Made by a program: the position numbers and the translations under genes
The notes under the pieces: generated by a model
Database searches by the model: none
What the model was told of the DNA's origin: nothing
What the model saw: only the letters and a program-made list of their open reading frames with translations
Assembly (NCBI GenBank): GCA_964623085.1
Contig: CAZUTO010000027.1
Coordinates: 1-24,168 of the forward strand
Source of the DNA: CAZUTO01 sp964623085
GTDB lineage: Bacteria > Pseudomonadota > Gammaproteobacteria > Pseudomonadales > GM7GCV1
Length of the DNA: 24,168 nt
Direction: 5' to 3'
In this document: one piece after another, positions 17,146 through 24,168 of the stretch
Layout: the number at the start of each line of letters is the position of its first letter
Position numbering within the stretch: the first letter of the stretch is position 1

Positions 17146-18442
17146 AAGGCGCGCGAACCGTCTGGTTCCATTCAACCAGTGCCTCGCGCAGTTCGGCTGC
17201 CACCTCAGGATGTGTTGCAAACAAATTGTTGCGCTCGCCTATATCCGCGTCGAGATCAAAGAGAAACTGGGTTCCGTTATCCAGCACGTATTTCCAGTTA
17301 TCTTTACGCACTGCCCACATGGCGCCAAATCGCCAAAAAAAAGGCGGTGCCGACTCTACCTCTTCGTTTTTAAGTATCGGCAGCAGATCTGATCCATCTA
17401 ATGCGGCTGTTGCTTCGTTTTGCCCCGCGGCAGCGAGCATGGTTGCGGTTAAATCCATGGCAACACTGGGATGTTCAACAGCTTGCGCGTTATCGAATTG
17501 ACCGGGCCAGCGCATAATAAGTGGCACCCGAATTCCGCCTTCCCATAGGGTCGCAAAGCCATGAAAAAGAGGTGTCGAATCCACAAGGTGTCGGCCACCG
17601 TGGTCATAAGTGAAAATCACGAGCGTGTTATCGGCAACCTTGGCGTCTTCCAAACTGCTGAGAACACGACCGATTCCCTGGTCCATGGATTCCACCATCG
17701 CGACGTAGTCTTGACGACTAGCTTCATTCACGTCCCAGCCCGTATGCCAATCTTCTTCGGGTAAATCCGGCCTTTGATACGGCGGCAGCCCAGTGTTGTA
17801 GGCCAGATATAAAAAGAAAGGGTCATTCGATGACTGCTCGATAAAGCTAACCGCTTCATCAGTCAGCACATCTGTCAGATAACCTTCTTCAACAGTAGGT
17901 TCGTCATCACGATAAAGGCCCGGCGCGCCATCCGGTGATCGATGATCATGGTATCCGATAGTCCAACTATGGAAGCCCAAAAATTGATCAAAGCCATGTG
18001 AATTTGGCGAAAAGCGGTCTCCCTGCCCTAAATGCCATTTACCTACCATGGCAGTTTGATATCCCGCTGTTTTCAGACCATGCACCAGCGTATTTTCATC
18101 TGATGACAAACCGCTACCTCGAGCGGCTATATTTTCTTCCACGCCTACTTTGGCAGGATACATACCGCTAAGCAGCGCTGCACGAGAAGGCCCGCATACA
18201 GGGCTGGCAGAATAGTAGCTAGAAAATATGGCGCCTTGATCAGCAAGCGTGTTCAGCGATGGCGTTTCAATATCCGTTGCCCCGTAGGGGCCAATATCGG
18301 AATAACCCATGTAGTCGGCAACAATAAGCACAATGTTGGGTTTATCGGAATCTTGCGCGGGCAGTGCGGGTGCGAACACCACACAGAGCACCAACATAGC
18401 GATAGCGCCAAAGTAATAACTTGAGAGTTTCCAGGAGATCAT
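17144..18442 (-). CDS. Sulfatase-family protein with altered active site
   Basis: The 432-residue exported protein (signal peptide ending APALPAQ) has the type I sulfatase fold pattern. CGPSRAALLSG carries the Cys that is converted to formylglycine, and GKWHLG is intact. Other usual active-site positions differ. The metal pair Asp-Asp of ADD(L/M)GY is ADYMGY, with Tyr in second place. The His region, normally like YNAPHxP, reads YNTGLPP with no His. The Lys of RGGKGTxxEGG is Phe in FHGFATLWEGG. The later metal pair Asp-Asn is Asp-His (TYDHGG), which also occurs in active relatives. It may be inactive or act on an unusual substrate. The gene is second in a unit with the monooxygenase, 29 bp behind it, with a weak AAGG site before its ATG. 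Confidence 0.85.
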   Translation of the reverse strand: MISWKLSSYYFGAIAMLVLCVVFAPALPAQDSDKPNIVLIVADYMGYSDIGPYGATDIETPSLNTLADQGAIFSSYYSASPVCGPSRAALLSGMYPAKVGVEENIAARGSGLSSDENTLVHGLKTAGYQTAMVGKWHLGQGDRFSPNSHGFDQFLGFHSWTIGYHDHRSPDGAPGLYRDDEPTVEEGYLTDVLTDEAVSFIEQSSNDPFFLYLAYNTGLPPYQRPDLPEEDWHTGWDVNEASRQDYVAMVESMDQGIGRVLSSLEDAKVADNTLVIFTYDHGGRHLVDSTPLFHGFATLWEGGIRVPLIMRWPGQFDNAQAVEHPSVAMDLTATMLAAAGQNEATAALDGSDLLPILKNEEVESAPPFFWRFGAMWAVRKDNWKYVLDNGTQFLFDLDADIGERNNLFATHPEVAAELREALVEWNQTVRAP

Positions 18443-18471
18443 AGAAGTAAGGCCTTATCGGGCTTCACAAT

Positions 18472-19512
18472 TTATCTCCAACCAAGCCCTGGTGCGACAT
18501 GAGTCAAAATAGATTCAAGCACATGGGTGTTATAAGCAACACCAAGTTGATTAGGTATGGTCAACAATAACGTATCTGCTTCTTGAATCGCTTCATCCTC
18601 TCGCAATTGCTCGATAAGCTGATCTGGCTCGGCTGCATAGCTGCGTCCAAAAATAGCGAAGGTTTCCGCATCGAGATGCCCAGTTTGATCATTATCAGGT
18701 CTACCGCCACGACCAAAATACATCCTATCTTGATCATTGGTGATGGCAAAAATACTTCGGCTTACCGAGACACGGGGTTCTCTTTTGTGATCTGCTTTTT
18801 TCCATTCCGCACGGTATCGACGAATTTGCTCTGCTTGCTGCACATGAAAAGGCTCGCTGCTTTCAACAACCTTTAGAGTAGAGCTTTGTAGGTTCATACC
18901 CAAGCGTGCTGCCCATTCAGCAGTCGCGTTAGATCCCGACCCCCACCAAATTCGATCGTGTAACCCTTTTGAATGAGGCTCAAGTCGCAACAAGCCCGGA
19001 GGATTTCTAAACATAGGGTTTGGATGTGGCTGAGCGAAGCCCTCGCCTTTTAGCAGTTCAAGAAACGTCTCGGTTGAGCGGCGAGCCATATCGGCTTCTG
19101 TTTCGCCTTCACGTGGTTCGTAACCAAAATGGCGCCAACCATCAATAACCTGCTCAGCGGAGCCGCGACTAATACCCAATTGCAAACGCCCTTCAGATAT
19201 CAGATCTGCTGATCCAGCGTCTTCCACCATATAGAAAGGGTTCTCGTAGCGCATATCAATCACGCCCGTACCAATCTCAATTTTATTTGTGCGCGCACCT
19301 ACGGCCGCTAATAGCGGGAATGGCGAGGCGAGCTGCTGTGCAAAATGATGGACGCGAAAAAAAGCGCCATCTATGCCAATTTCTTCCGCGGCGACTGCTA
19401 GATCTATTGATTGCAGCAGAACATCAGACGCATTTGTAACAGGCGCACCCGGAGCGTTAGACCAATGCCCAAAGGACAGGAAACCGATGCTTTTTTTATT
19501 GCTAGAAGTCAT
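18472..19512 (-). CDS. LLM-class flavin-dependent monooxygenase
   Basis: This is a luciferase-like (PF00296) cytoplasmic flavoenzyme that uses reduced flavin and oxygen to oxidise an organic substrate; the substrate is unknown. The 346-residue product shows the family core. FFRVHHFAQQLASPFPLLAA is followed by GARTNKIEIGTGV, RYENPFYMVEDAG and DLISEGRLQLGISRGS. A later segment IWWGSGSNATAEWAARLG matches the flavin-phosphate side. The start ATG has only a weak purine stretch upstream. It precedes the sulfatase-like gene by 29 bp on the same strand, so the two are probably co-transcribed. A terminator separates it from the TonB receptor gene upstream. Confidence 0.87.
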   Translation of the reverse strand: MTSSNKKSIGFLSFGHWSNAPGAPVTNASDVLLQSIDLAVAAEEIGIDGAFFRVHHFAQQLASPFPLLAAVGARTNKIEIGTGVIDMRYENPFYMVEDAGSADLISEGRLQLGISRGSAEQVIDGWRHFGYEPREGETEADMARRSTETFLELLKGEGFAQPHPNPMFRNPPGLLRLEPHSKGLHDRIWWGSGSNATAEWAARLGMNLQSSTLKVVESSEPFHVQQAEQIRRYRAEWKKADHKREPRVSVSRSIFAITNDQDRMYFGRGGRPDNDQTGHLDAETFAIFGRSYAAEPDQLIEQLREDEAIQEADTLLLTIPNQLGVAYNTHVLESILTHVAPGLGWR

Positions 19513-19559
19513 TGATAAAGAAGAAATTCTATCCTAGTGGCAAGTTAATACAGATAGAT

Positions 19560-19593
19560 AAAACACCTGACCGCGCTAGCAATCAGGGGTTTT
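19560..19593. terminator. Intrinsic terminator after the TonB receptor gene
   Basis: An 11-bp stem with one mismatch pairs AAAACACCTGA (19560-19570) with TCAGGGGTTTT (19583-19593) around a 12-nt loop. It lies 57 bp beyond the receptor stop codon on the minus strand and separates it from the monooxygenase gene. Confidence 0.8.
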
Positions 19594-19650
19594 ATTGCTC
19601 TAATGCCGTCTCTTTGTCTTATAGAGATGACAAGCCGATTTTAGCTAGAA

Positions 19651-21762
19651 CTAAAACTGCAGTCTCGCGCCAATTTCTATAGTTCTGCCTGGTGCTGGCC
19701 CAATATCTTTTACGATCGAAGGATGATGGCGTTGTTCATCATCCGTCAGGTTTCGACCGTGGAGAAATACTGCTAAGTCACTACCTTGCAGTTCAATTTT
19801 TCGATTAACGAAAATACTAAGGTCATTGAAGCTATCAGTAGGCAGCTCGAACACTTGCGTATCTTCTTGATCATCAACATTCAAGAAATCGATTGCCGCT
19901 GTCCATAGATCATTGCCCCAATCTAACCCAACACCAAAGCGGCTGGCGGGCAGTCTAGGTATATTACGATTACCGATTGTCGGCGTGTCATCCGTACTTG
20001 CATCAACTGTGTCGAATAAGAATGATAAATTTAAACCGCCGCCGCCAAATTGACCTAATGCAATATCTGCCGCGACATCAAAGCCGATAACAGTCGTGTC
20101 TTCTTGCTGGAATTCGAAAACTGGTAAGTCGGCGAATACTTCCAGCGCTTCTCCGGTTACACCAATAGTCAACGGAGAGGTTGCAACAGTCTCGCCAGTA
20201 TTGACTTCATAAATAAAGCCATCAAATACAGTTTGATAAATATTTGCCCTTAGATTTAGTGCACCAACTTGGTAGTTCACACCTAGCGTAACGTTAAACG
20301 CTTCCTCTTCATCAAAATCGACATTACCAACTTCATAGCTTCTTGTGGCTATGTGAGGGCCATATGAAAATAGCTCTTCAATAGAAGGAGCGCGCGTCGA
20401 AAAATCGAGCAATCCGGAAATAGATAGGTTATCTGTTATTGGGAAAACCACGCCAGCTGACAGGCTACTGCTGAAGAAATCGGGGTTTTCATCCACCAAA
20501 TTACCGACATCTCCTAGCAATGGAACGGAGGAGTCATAGTCTACTTGGTCAATTCGTGCCCCTAGCTCCAAATCGAAACTATTGAAGCTGCGCTCGGCAA
20601 CCCAAAATAGGCCTATTGTGTCAACGTCTGTTTCTTGAATAAACGCTTCTACGCCAAGGGCAGAAAACTCTCTGTCACCGAATTGAAGACCGAAAGTGCC
20701 TTCAAAGCCCCCAATCGCTTCGTGCTCAGCTATAAGACGTGATTCAAAAGCATCATTTTCAAACAATGTTCCCACGCCAAATCCAGCAGCAGGATTAAAC
20801 TCTTCCTCTAGCGCTAATTCTGCGTGTTCGTAGTCGTTAACACCTATGCGAAAGTTAATTGATTTGATGCCAGCAAAGGGATTATTGGCCTGAGCTTCGA
20901 TATCGTAACGAACTTGCTCCAGGTCAATAAAGGGTATGATGGCTGGCTCGCCGAACAGGCCGAACTCAGATTCGATAGCACTGACTGAGAATCCGATAAA
21001 GCCTGCTTCTTGAACCCAGCTTAGGCCAACAGCACCGCCTCGGCTCTCTGATTGGCTATTTTCAAGCGTTCCAGGTGTTGTACTAGCTTGCTCGTTGCCC
21101 GCAGCGAGAAACACATCGGATTCACCAATTCCAGGAATGTCGAACTCATCGGCATCACGAGTAAATCCGTCAAGGTGCCAATGCAATGCGTCCGTAAACT
21201 TTCCGTCCAATTTGATCGCAGCTGTGGTTGCATTACCGTTTTCAGCGCCACGAAGCTCTACACCGCCAGAAAACGCTTCTTCCGCAACTGTTCGAGCTAT
21301 ACGACCAGTTTCGACATTCACCACACCACCTATGGCGCCTGCGCCATACAAGAGTGAGCTGGGGCCTCTCAAAATTTCAACTTGATCGGCAATAAAGGGT
21401 TCAACAGCAACCGGGTGATCACCACTAGTGACCGCTACATCCAATGTATCAATGCTGTCTTGAGTCGTTTTAATGCGAGTAGTTCCCAAACCTCTGATAA
21501 ATGGACGACCCACAGCGGTTCCATAGCTTGCAGATTGAACACCTGCTTCGCGCGCAACAGTTGCACCGATAGAACCTTGCAATTTTTTAGCAAGTTCATC
21601 ACCGCTTAGCACGGTGACAGATTGCGCCGAACCATTTTGAGCAAGTGGGTGCGAGCGAACTACGATTTCCTCTATAGAGTCATCAGTTTGGGCGTAGCTA
21701 CTGATACTAAAAAAAGCGAGGGTCGGCAGTAGCAAACGTTTTGTATGCGTTAGATATTTCAT
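19651..21762 (-). CDS. TonB-dependent outer-membrane receptor, ZnuD-like
   Basis: This is an outer-membrane gated channel driven by TonB. The 703-residue product has a signal peptide (LLLPTLAFFSISSYAQ), then a likely TonB-box region (SIEEIVVRSHP) and a plug domain. The plug contains GRPFIRGLGTTRIK and TSGDHPVAVEPFIADQVEIL, followed by RGPSSLLYGAGAIGGVVNV. The Asp-His-x-Val-x-(Val/Leu)-(Glu/Asp)-Pro run before the RGP motif is characteristic of ZnuD-type receptors, which import zinc in Neisseria. The barrel ends with ...IEIGARLQF, a typical terminal Phe. ATG at 21762 is preferred over 21822 because it yields the signal peptide directly. The small Cys-rich gene lies just upstream on the same strand. 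No Zur-type operator was recognised, so zinc as cargo is inferred from family only. Confidence 0.88.
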   Translation of the reverse strand: MKYLTHTKRLLLPTLAFFSISSYAQTDDSIEEIVVRSHPLAQNGSAQSVTVLSGDELAKKLQGSIGATVAREAGVQSASYGTAVGRPFIRGLGTTRIKTTQDSIDTLDVAVTSGDHPVAVEPFIADQVEILRGPSSLLYGAGAIGGVVNVETGRIARTVAEEAFSGGVELRGAENGNATTAAIKLDGKFTDALHWHLDGFTRDADEFDIPGIGESDVFLAAGNEQASTTPGTLENSQSESRGGAVGLSWVQEAGFIGFSVSAIESEFGLFGEPAIIPFIDLEQVRYDIEAQANNPFAGIKSINFRIGVNDYEHAELALEEEFNPAAGFGVGTLFENDAFESRLIAEHEAIGGFEGTFGLQFGDREFSALGVEAFIQETDVDTIGLFWVAERSFNSFDLELGARIDQVDYDSSVPLLGDVGNLVDENPDFFSSSLSAGVVFPITDNLSISGLLDFSTRAPSIEELFSYGPHIATRSYEVGNVDFDEEEAFNVTLGVNYQVGALNLRANIYQTVFDGFIYEVNTGETVATSPLTIGVTGEALEVFADLPVFEFQQEDTTVIGFDVAADIALGQFGGGGLNLSFLFDTVDASTDDTPTIGNRNIPRLPASRFGVGLDWGNDLWTAAIDFLNVDDQEDTQVFELPTDSFNDLSIFVNRKIELQGSDLAVFLHGRNLTDDEQRHHPSIVKDIGPAPGRTIEIGARLQF

Positions 21763-21851
21763 AATATTTTTTAACCTAATCGAGCAAAAATTTTTTACCG
21801 CTAAAGTAAAACCAAGCGGCAATACAACTATTTAATGCTTCCATTCCCTTT

Positions 21852-21883
21852 AGAAGGGAGGTGCTCTAGAAGGGAGGCGCTCT
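21852..21883. repeat. Two tandem 16-bp repeats at the 3' end of the small Cys-rich gene
   Basis: agaagggaggtgctct (21852-21867) and agaagggaggcgctct (21868-21883) differ at one base. On the minus strand the second unit encodes the C-terminal APPF of the small protein and the first lies just past its stop codon. It is probably a local duplication. Confidence 0.8.
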
Positions 21884-22180
21884 AGACGAATAGGCGAAGT
21901 TGGTAGGATAGGTATAGCTGAATTGGTTGCCTTGCTGCGGTGACGTATCGCTAAGTACTACAGCTTCGTAAAGCTCGGATTGTATGGGGGTGCTGCCGTT
22001 ATCTTCTGCTATAAAACAAGCAATACAGACGTCAACATGTTCAGATGAGTGCGCATCTTCAGGTCCACAGAGCATAGTCTCCGCTAGGCATACCTGGCCT
22101 ATCAAACAAGCGATGAGTATCTGTATTAACCTAGTCTTGCTCACTACTTTTTTCACATCCAAAAGATAAAAAACGTTCAA
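21866..22180 (-). CDS. Small exported Cys-rich protein, DUF2946-like
   Basis: The protein has a signal peptide (LIQILIACLIGQVCLA). A mature part of about 70 residues carries CGPEDAHSSEHVDVCIACFI and ends YSSRAPPF. A C-x-x-C motif with nearby His and a C-terminal Arg-Ala-Pro-Pro is the pattern I associate with DUF2946 proteins, often found beside metal-related TonB receptors. Here the ZnuD-like receptor gene follows on the same strand about 100 bp away. The CxxC/His cluster could bind a metal ion (inference). The start is uncertain: the longest frame opens with TTG at 22180, while a GTG at 22156 would give a tidier signal peptide; neither has a good ribosome binding site. Confidence 0.6.
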   Translation of the reverse strand: MNVFYLLDVKKVVSKTRLIQILIACLIGQVCLAETMLCGPEDAHSSEHVDVCIACFIAEDNGSTPIQSELYEAVVLSDTSPQQGNQFSYTYPTNFAYSSRAPPF

Positions 22181-22278
22181 TACACTGAGAGCATGTTACG
22201 CAGATGCTCGTTCGGTATGTGCATTCTACCCAAGATGCTCAGCCGAAACGATGATCAATGAACAAAGTACAGAAAATG

Positions 22279-22561
22279 AGGGAAAACTTTACATGATGCT
22301 ACTAACATCCAAGCACAGAACTGGCGCTTGATAAAACGATGAAGGGAAAACTTTACATGATGCTACTAACATCCAAGCACAGAACTGGCGCTTGATANNN
22401 NNNNNNNNNNNNNNNNNNNNNNNNNNNNNNNNNNNNNNNNNNNNNNNNNNNNNNNNNNNNNNNNNNNNNNNNNNNNNNNNNNNNNNNNNNNNNNNNNAGG
22501 GAAAACTTTACATGATGCTACTAACATCCAAGCACAGAACTGGCGCTTGATAAAACGATGA
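22279..22561. repeat. 64-bp tandem repeat array (VNTR) containing an assembly gap
   Basis: Identical 64-bp units begin at 22279, 22343 and 22498. The second unit is cut by the N run after 55 bases. Each unit carries ATGATG followed by ten codons and TGA (22293-22331 in the first), a potential 12-residue peptide MMLLTSKHRTGA, with AGGG ten bases before the ATG. Since 64 is not a multiple of three, the units do not join into one long frame. No match to a known repeat class was recognised. Confidence 0.92.
22398..22497. other. Assembly gap (100 N) inside the 64-bp repeats
   Basis: The left flank stops at base 55 of a unit and the right flank starts at base 1 of a unit. If all units are the same length, the true gap is 9 bases plus a multiple of 64, so the 100 N is a placeholder. 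Confidence 0.9.
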
Positions 22562-22562
22562 A

Positions 22563-22590
22563 GAAAAAGAGCAGAAAATATTTCTGCTCT
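22563..22590 (-). terminator. Intrinsic terminator of the second TctC-type gene
   Basis: A hairpin with arms GAGCAGAAA and the near-complementary TTTCTGCTC lies about 65 bp beyond the TctC-type stop codon. On the minus strand it is followed by TTTTTC. It separates that gene from the repeat array. Confidence 0.85.
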
Positions 22591-22653
22591 TCTAGTAGTT
22601 GCTAGTAGTTGCGACTAATAGCTGCGACGCATAATTTGCGCTTGCAGCAAGCC

Positions 22654-23610
22654 TCAGTCGGTGGTGATCTGATATTTATCCACGGCGATTTTAAGACGAG
22701 CAGACTCTGACAAGAGGTATTGGGTAAAATCATCCGGCGATTCGCTCAATACAACTTCCATACCCAGATCATTGATCTGCTTGACGATGGAATCGTCACT
22801 TACCGCATATTTCACGGCGTCGTACACATGTTGCACATCTTCATCGGAGGTCCCAGGGGGAACAAAAATACCGGCCCATGAACCATTCGGCATTGTGGTG
22901 ACACCTTTTTCAAGCAGCGTAGGCACGTCAGGATAGAGTGGGACTCTGGTTGGGTGGATAACTGCAATTGGAACTGCCGCACCCTCTTCCACCATTGGCA
23001 CGGTGTAGCGCGAGGTGATAACCAGTAAATCCAGTTCATCATTGCCTATGGCTTCAATCGCTCCAATAGGACCGTTTCCATGCGAGCTATCTAGGGCGAC
23101 ATTGTCGATACCAAACTCATGGAAGATCGCACCAAACTCAACTCTATGGATACTGGTGGGCGCGATGTGCCAATAAGTAAGTGGCTTCTCAGAATTACGC
23201 GCATATTCGACGAGTTCTTCAAGCGTGCTCACACCCATATTAGGGCGAACGAGCAGGAAATCGGGGTACGCAGTTAGTTGCGTAACAGGTCTTAAATCAG
23301 TGGTCGCATCCAGTGCATAGCCATCAATCAGTACCGGGCCCAGTGATAAAGTACCAATGGTAGAGATAAGCATGGTATTGCCATCCGGCGCTTCATCAAC
23401 TGCGGCATTGCGGCCTTGGCGAAACTGATAATCTACATCGCGACCGAAAAATTCTTCTAGCCTTTCTTCTAATATGGCCGCCGCAGTTGCCGATGCACCG
23501 GTTTGCGCAGCAGAGGTCATGAACGTCATGGGTTCGTCTTGAGCAACGCTCACTGAGAACGGAAAGAATAATATCGTTACGACAGTGGTAAGGATTTTGA
23601 TCAATTTCAT
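22654..23610 (-). CDS. TctC-type tripartite tricarboxylate transporter solute-binding protein, copy 2
   Basis: This is a second periplasmic TctC/Bug-family binding protein, 318 residues, with a signal peptide (ILTTVVTILFFPFSVSVAQ). Shared landmarks with copy 1 at 15136 include EERLEEFFG, TDLRPVTQ, STLEELVEYA, TYWHIAPTSIHRVEF, IFHEFGIDNVAL and GSWAGIFVPPGTSDED. The two copies are alike along their whole length, so they are paralogues from duplication. No TctA/TctB gene is present in the window. The ligand is unknown. The ATG start is not preceded by a clear ribosome binding site. Its promoter probably lies in 23611-23700, where a TAAAAT -10-like hexamer occurs on the minus strand. Confidence 0.86.
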   Translation of the reverse strand: MKLIKILTTVVTILFFPFSVSVAQDEPMTFMTSAAQTGASATAAAILEERLEEFFGRDVDYQFRQGRNAAVDEAPDGNTMLISTIGTLSLGPVLIDGYALDATTDLRPVTQLTAYPDFLLVRPNMGVSTLEELVEYARNSEKPLTYWHIAPTSIHRVEFGAIFHEFGIDNVALDSSHGNGPIGAIEAIGNDELDLLVITSRYTVPMVEEGAAVPIAVIHPTRVPLYPDVPTLLEKGVTTMPNGSWAGIFVPPGTSDEDVQHVYDAVKYAVSDDSIVKQINDLGMEVVLSESPDDFTQYLLSESARLKIAVDKYQITTD

Positions 23611-23803
23611 TAGTCGGCACCCGGTACTCTATTTGCAGAGATTGATATTTTAGAATTTATGCAGATAAACAGGATGACACTTACTTAAGTTTTTTGGTAG
23701 CCATTTTGGATGAGCCTTGTGCCCAAAACTCGCCTTAAATCACTTGGCTTTATACTCGAACTAATGCAAATTAGTCAGTTGAGTTCGCAAATCCTGAGCA
23801 AAA

Positions 23804-24160
23804 ATGAAGTATTTCTTTTTGATTATTCCGGCAACGTTCGCCTTTTTATCTATGTTATCCATGCCACTAGCAGCACAAAGCGAAACGGATTGTGGCGATC
23901 CACCCACCGAGCCAACCCTTGTCGATGGTGCGACATCAACGATGGAGCAACTTGTCATCAATAGCAAAGAGGTGAATGCCTATATATCGGAAGCAGATGA
24001 ATTTTTGGATTGCAGTGAAGATCGATATATAAAAATCAGTCACTCGAAAGCGCACAGCAAACAATTGGCCGAGCAAGTAAAAGCCATTACCGAACGCCGC
24101 AATACCATAGGGGACAAGTTCAATACTCAAGTGGCTGCTTTTAAGGCAGCAAATCCCTAG
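23804..24160 (+). CDS. Small exported hypothetical protein
   Basis: Function unknown. The 118-residue product has a clear signal peptide (FFLIIPATFAFLSMLSMPLAAQ), then CGDPPTEPTLVDGATSTMEQL. A charged helical stretch (MEQLVINSKEVNAYISEADEF and AHSKQLAEQVKAITERR) may form a coiled coil. Two Cys in the mature part (about 30 and 69) could pair in the periplasm. It is divergent from the TctC-type gene, with 193 bp between them, and ends 8 bp before the window edge. A weak TGAG site precedes the ATG. Confidence 0.7.
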   Translation: MKYFFLIIPATFAFLSMLSMPLAAQSETDCGDPPTEPTLVDGATSTMEQLVINSKEVNAYISEADEFLDCSEDRYIKISHSKAHSKQLAEQVKAITERRNTIGDKFNTQVAAFKAANP

Positions 24161-24168
24161 ACAAGATT

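Larger units (their letters stand above)
22181..22653. other. 473-bp intergenic region with repeat array and gap
   Basis: This region lies upstream of the small Cys-rich gene and downstream of the second TctC-type gene. It holds a 64-bp tandem repeat array with an assembly gap, a terminator and a duplicated 10-mer ctagtagttg (22592-22611). Positions 22181-22278 should hold the promoter of the Cys-rich/TonB receptor unit, but no convincing -35/-10 pair was found. Confidence 0.6.

Noticed and set aside
22181..22278. Zur or Fur operator upstream of the Cys-rich/TonB receptor unit
   Set aside because: I looked for a palindrome resembling known Zur or Fur sites and found nothing convincing.
22279..22561. 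The repeat array as a CRISPR array or integron attC sites
   Set aside because: The 64-bp units are directly abutting with no variable spacers, lack a CRISPR-like palindrome, and no cas gene or integrase is nearby.

Overview
The window looks like a chromosomal segment from a free-living, probably marine gammaproteobacterium with GC content near 50 percent by eye. Two things point this way. First, the left edge carries tRNA-Thr(TGT), tRNA-Tyr(GTA), tRNA-Gly(TCC) and tRNA-Thr(GGT) on the minus strand, the arrangement that precedes tufB in gammaproteobacteria; tufB itself would lie just outside the window. Second, the tRNAs follow a type III pantothenate kinase (coaX) and a SPOR-domain gene, as in Pseudomonas-like genomes. 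The genus cannot be read from the sequence.

Layout. Positions 1-4875 form a minus-strand block. In transcription order it holds a cytochrome b561, a YadG/YadH-type ABC exporter, coaX, a SPOR-domain membrane protein, and the tRNA operon with its own promoter. Positions 5204-9138 hold a CtBP/SerA-like 2-hydroxyacid dehydrogenase, a membrane-anchored protein with an SdrD_B-like calcium motif, a b-type cytochrome and a cytochrome c'. Positions 9484-14841 hold two paralogous exported DUF6152-type proteins, a capsule-type (KpsC/KpsS-like) protein between them, and a YdgA/DUF945 protein. Positions 15136-23610 hold two orphan TctC-type solute-binding proteins, an exported cupin with a Gly-Met repeat tail, a sulfatase-like protein in tandem with a luciferase-like monooxygenase, and a ZnuD-like TonB receptor preceded by a small Cys-rich exported protein. 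A small exported hypothetical protein closes the window.

How the genes fit together. The left block is housekeeping. The rest is mainly envelope, periplasmic and redox functions: at least ten products carry a signal peptide or a membrane anchor. Most genes are single-gene units separated by clear hairpin terminators. The clearest multi-gene units are ABC-coaX-SPOR, monooxygenase-sulfatase, and the small Cys-rich protein followed by the TonB receptor.

Most interesting points. The sulfatase keeps its formylglycine motif but lacks several other usual active-site residues. The DUF6152 paralogues share a His-His pair at the predicted mature N-terminus and a conserved Cys pair. The cupin has a Gly/Met/Asp repeat tail. 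A 64-bp tandem repeat array, each unit carrying a 12-codon ORF, lies upstream of the TonB receptor unit. All three runs of 100 N fall inside tandem repeats, so they are assembly gaps of unknown true length. No CRISPR array, insertion sequence, integrase or phage gene was seen.
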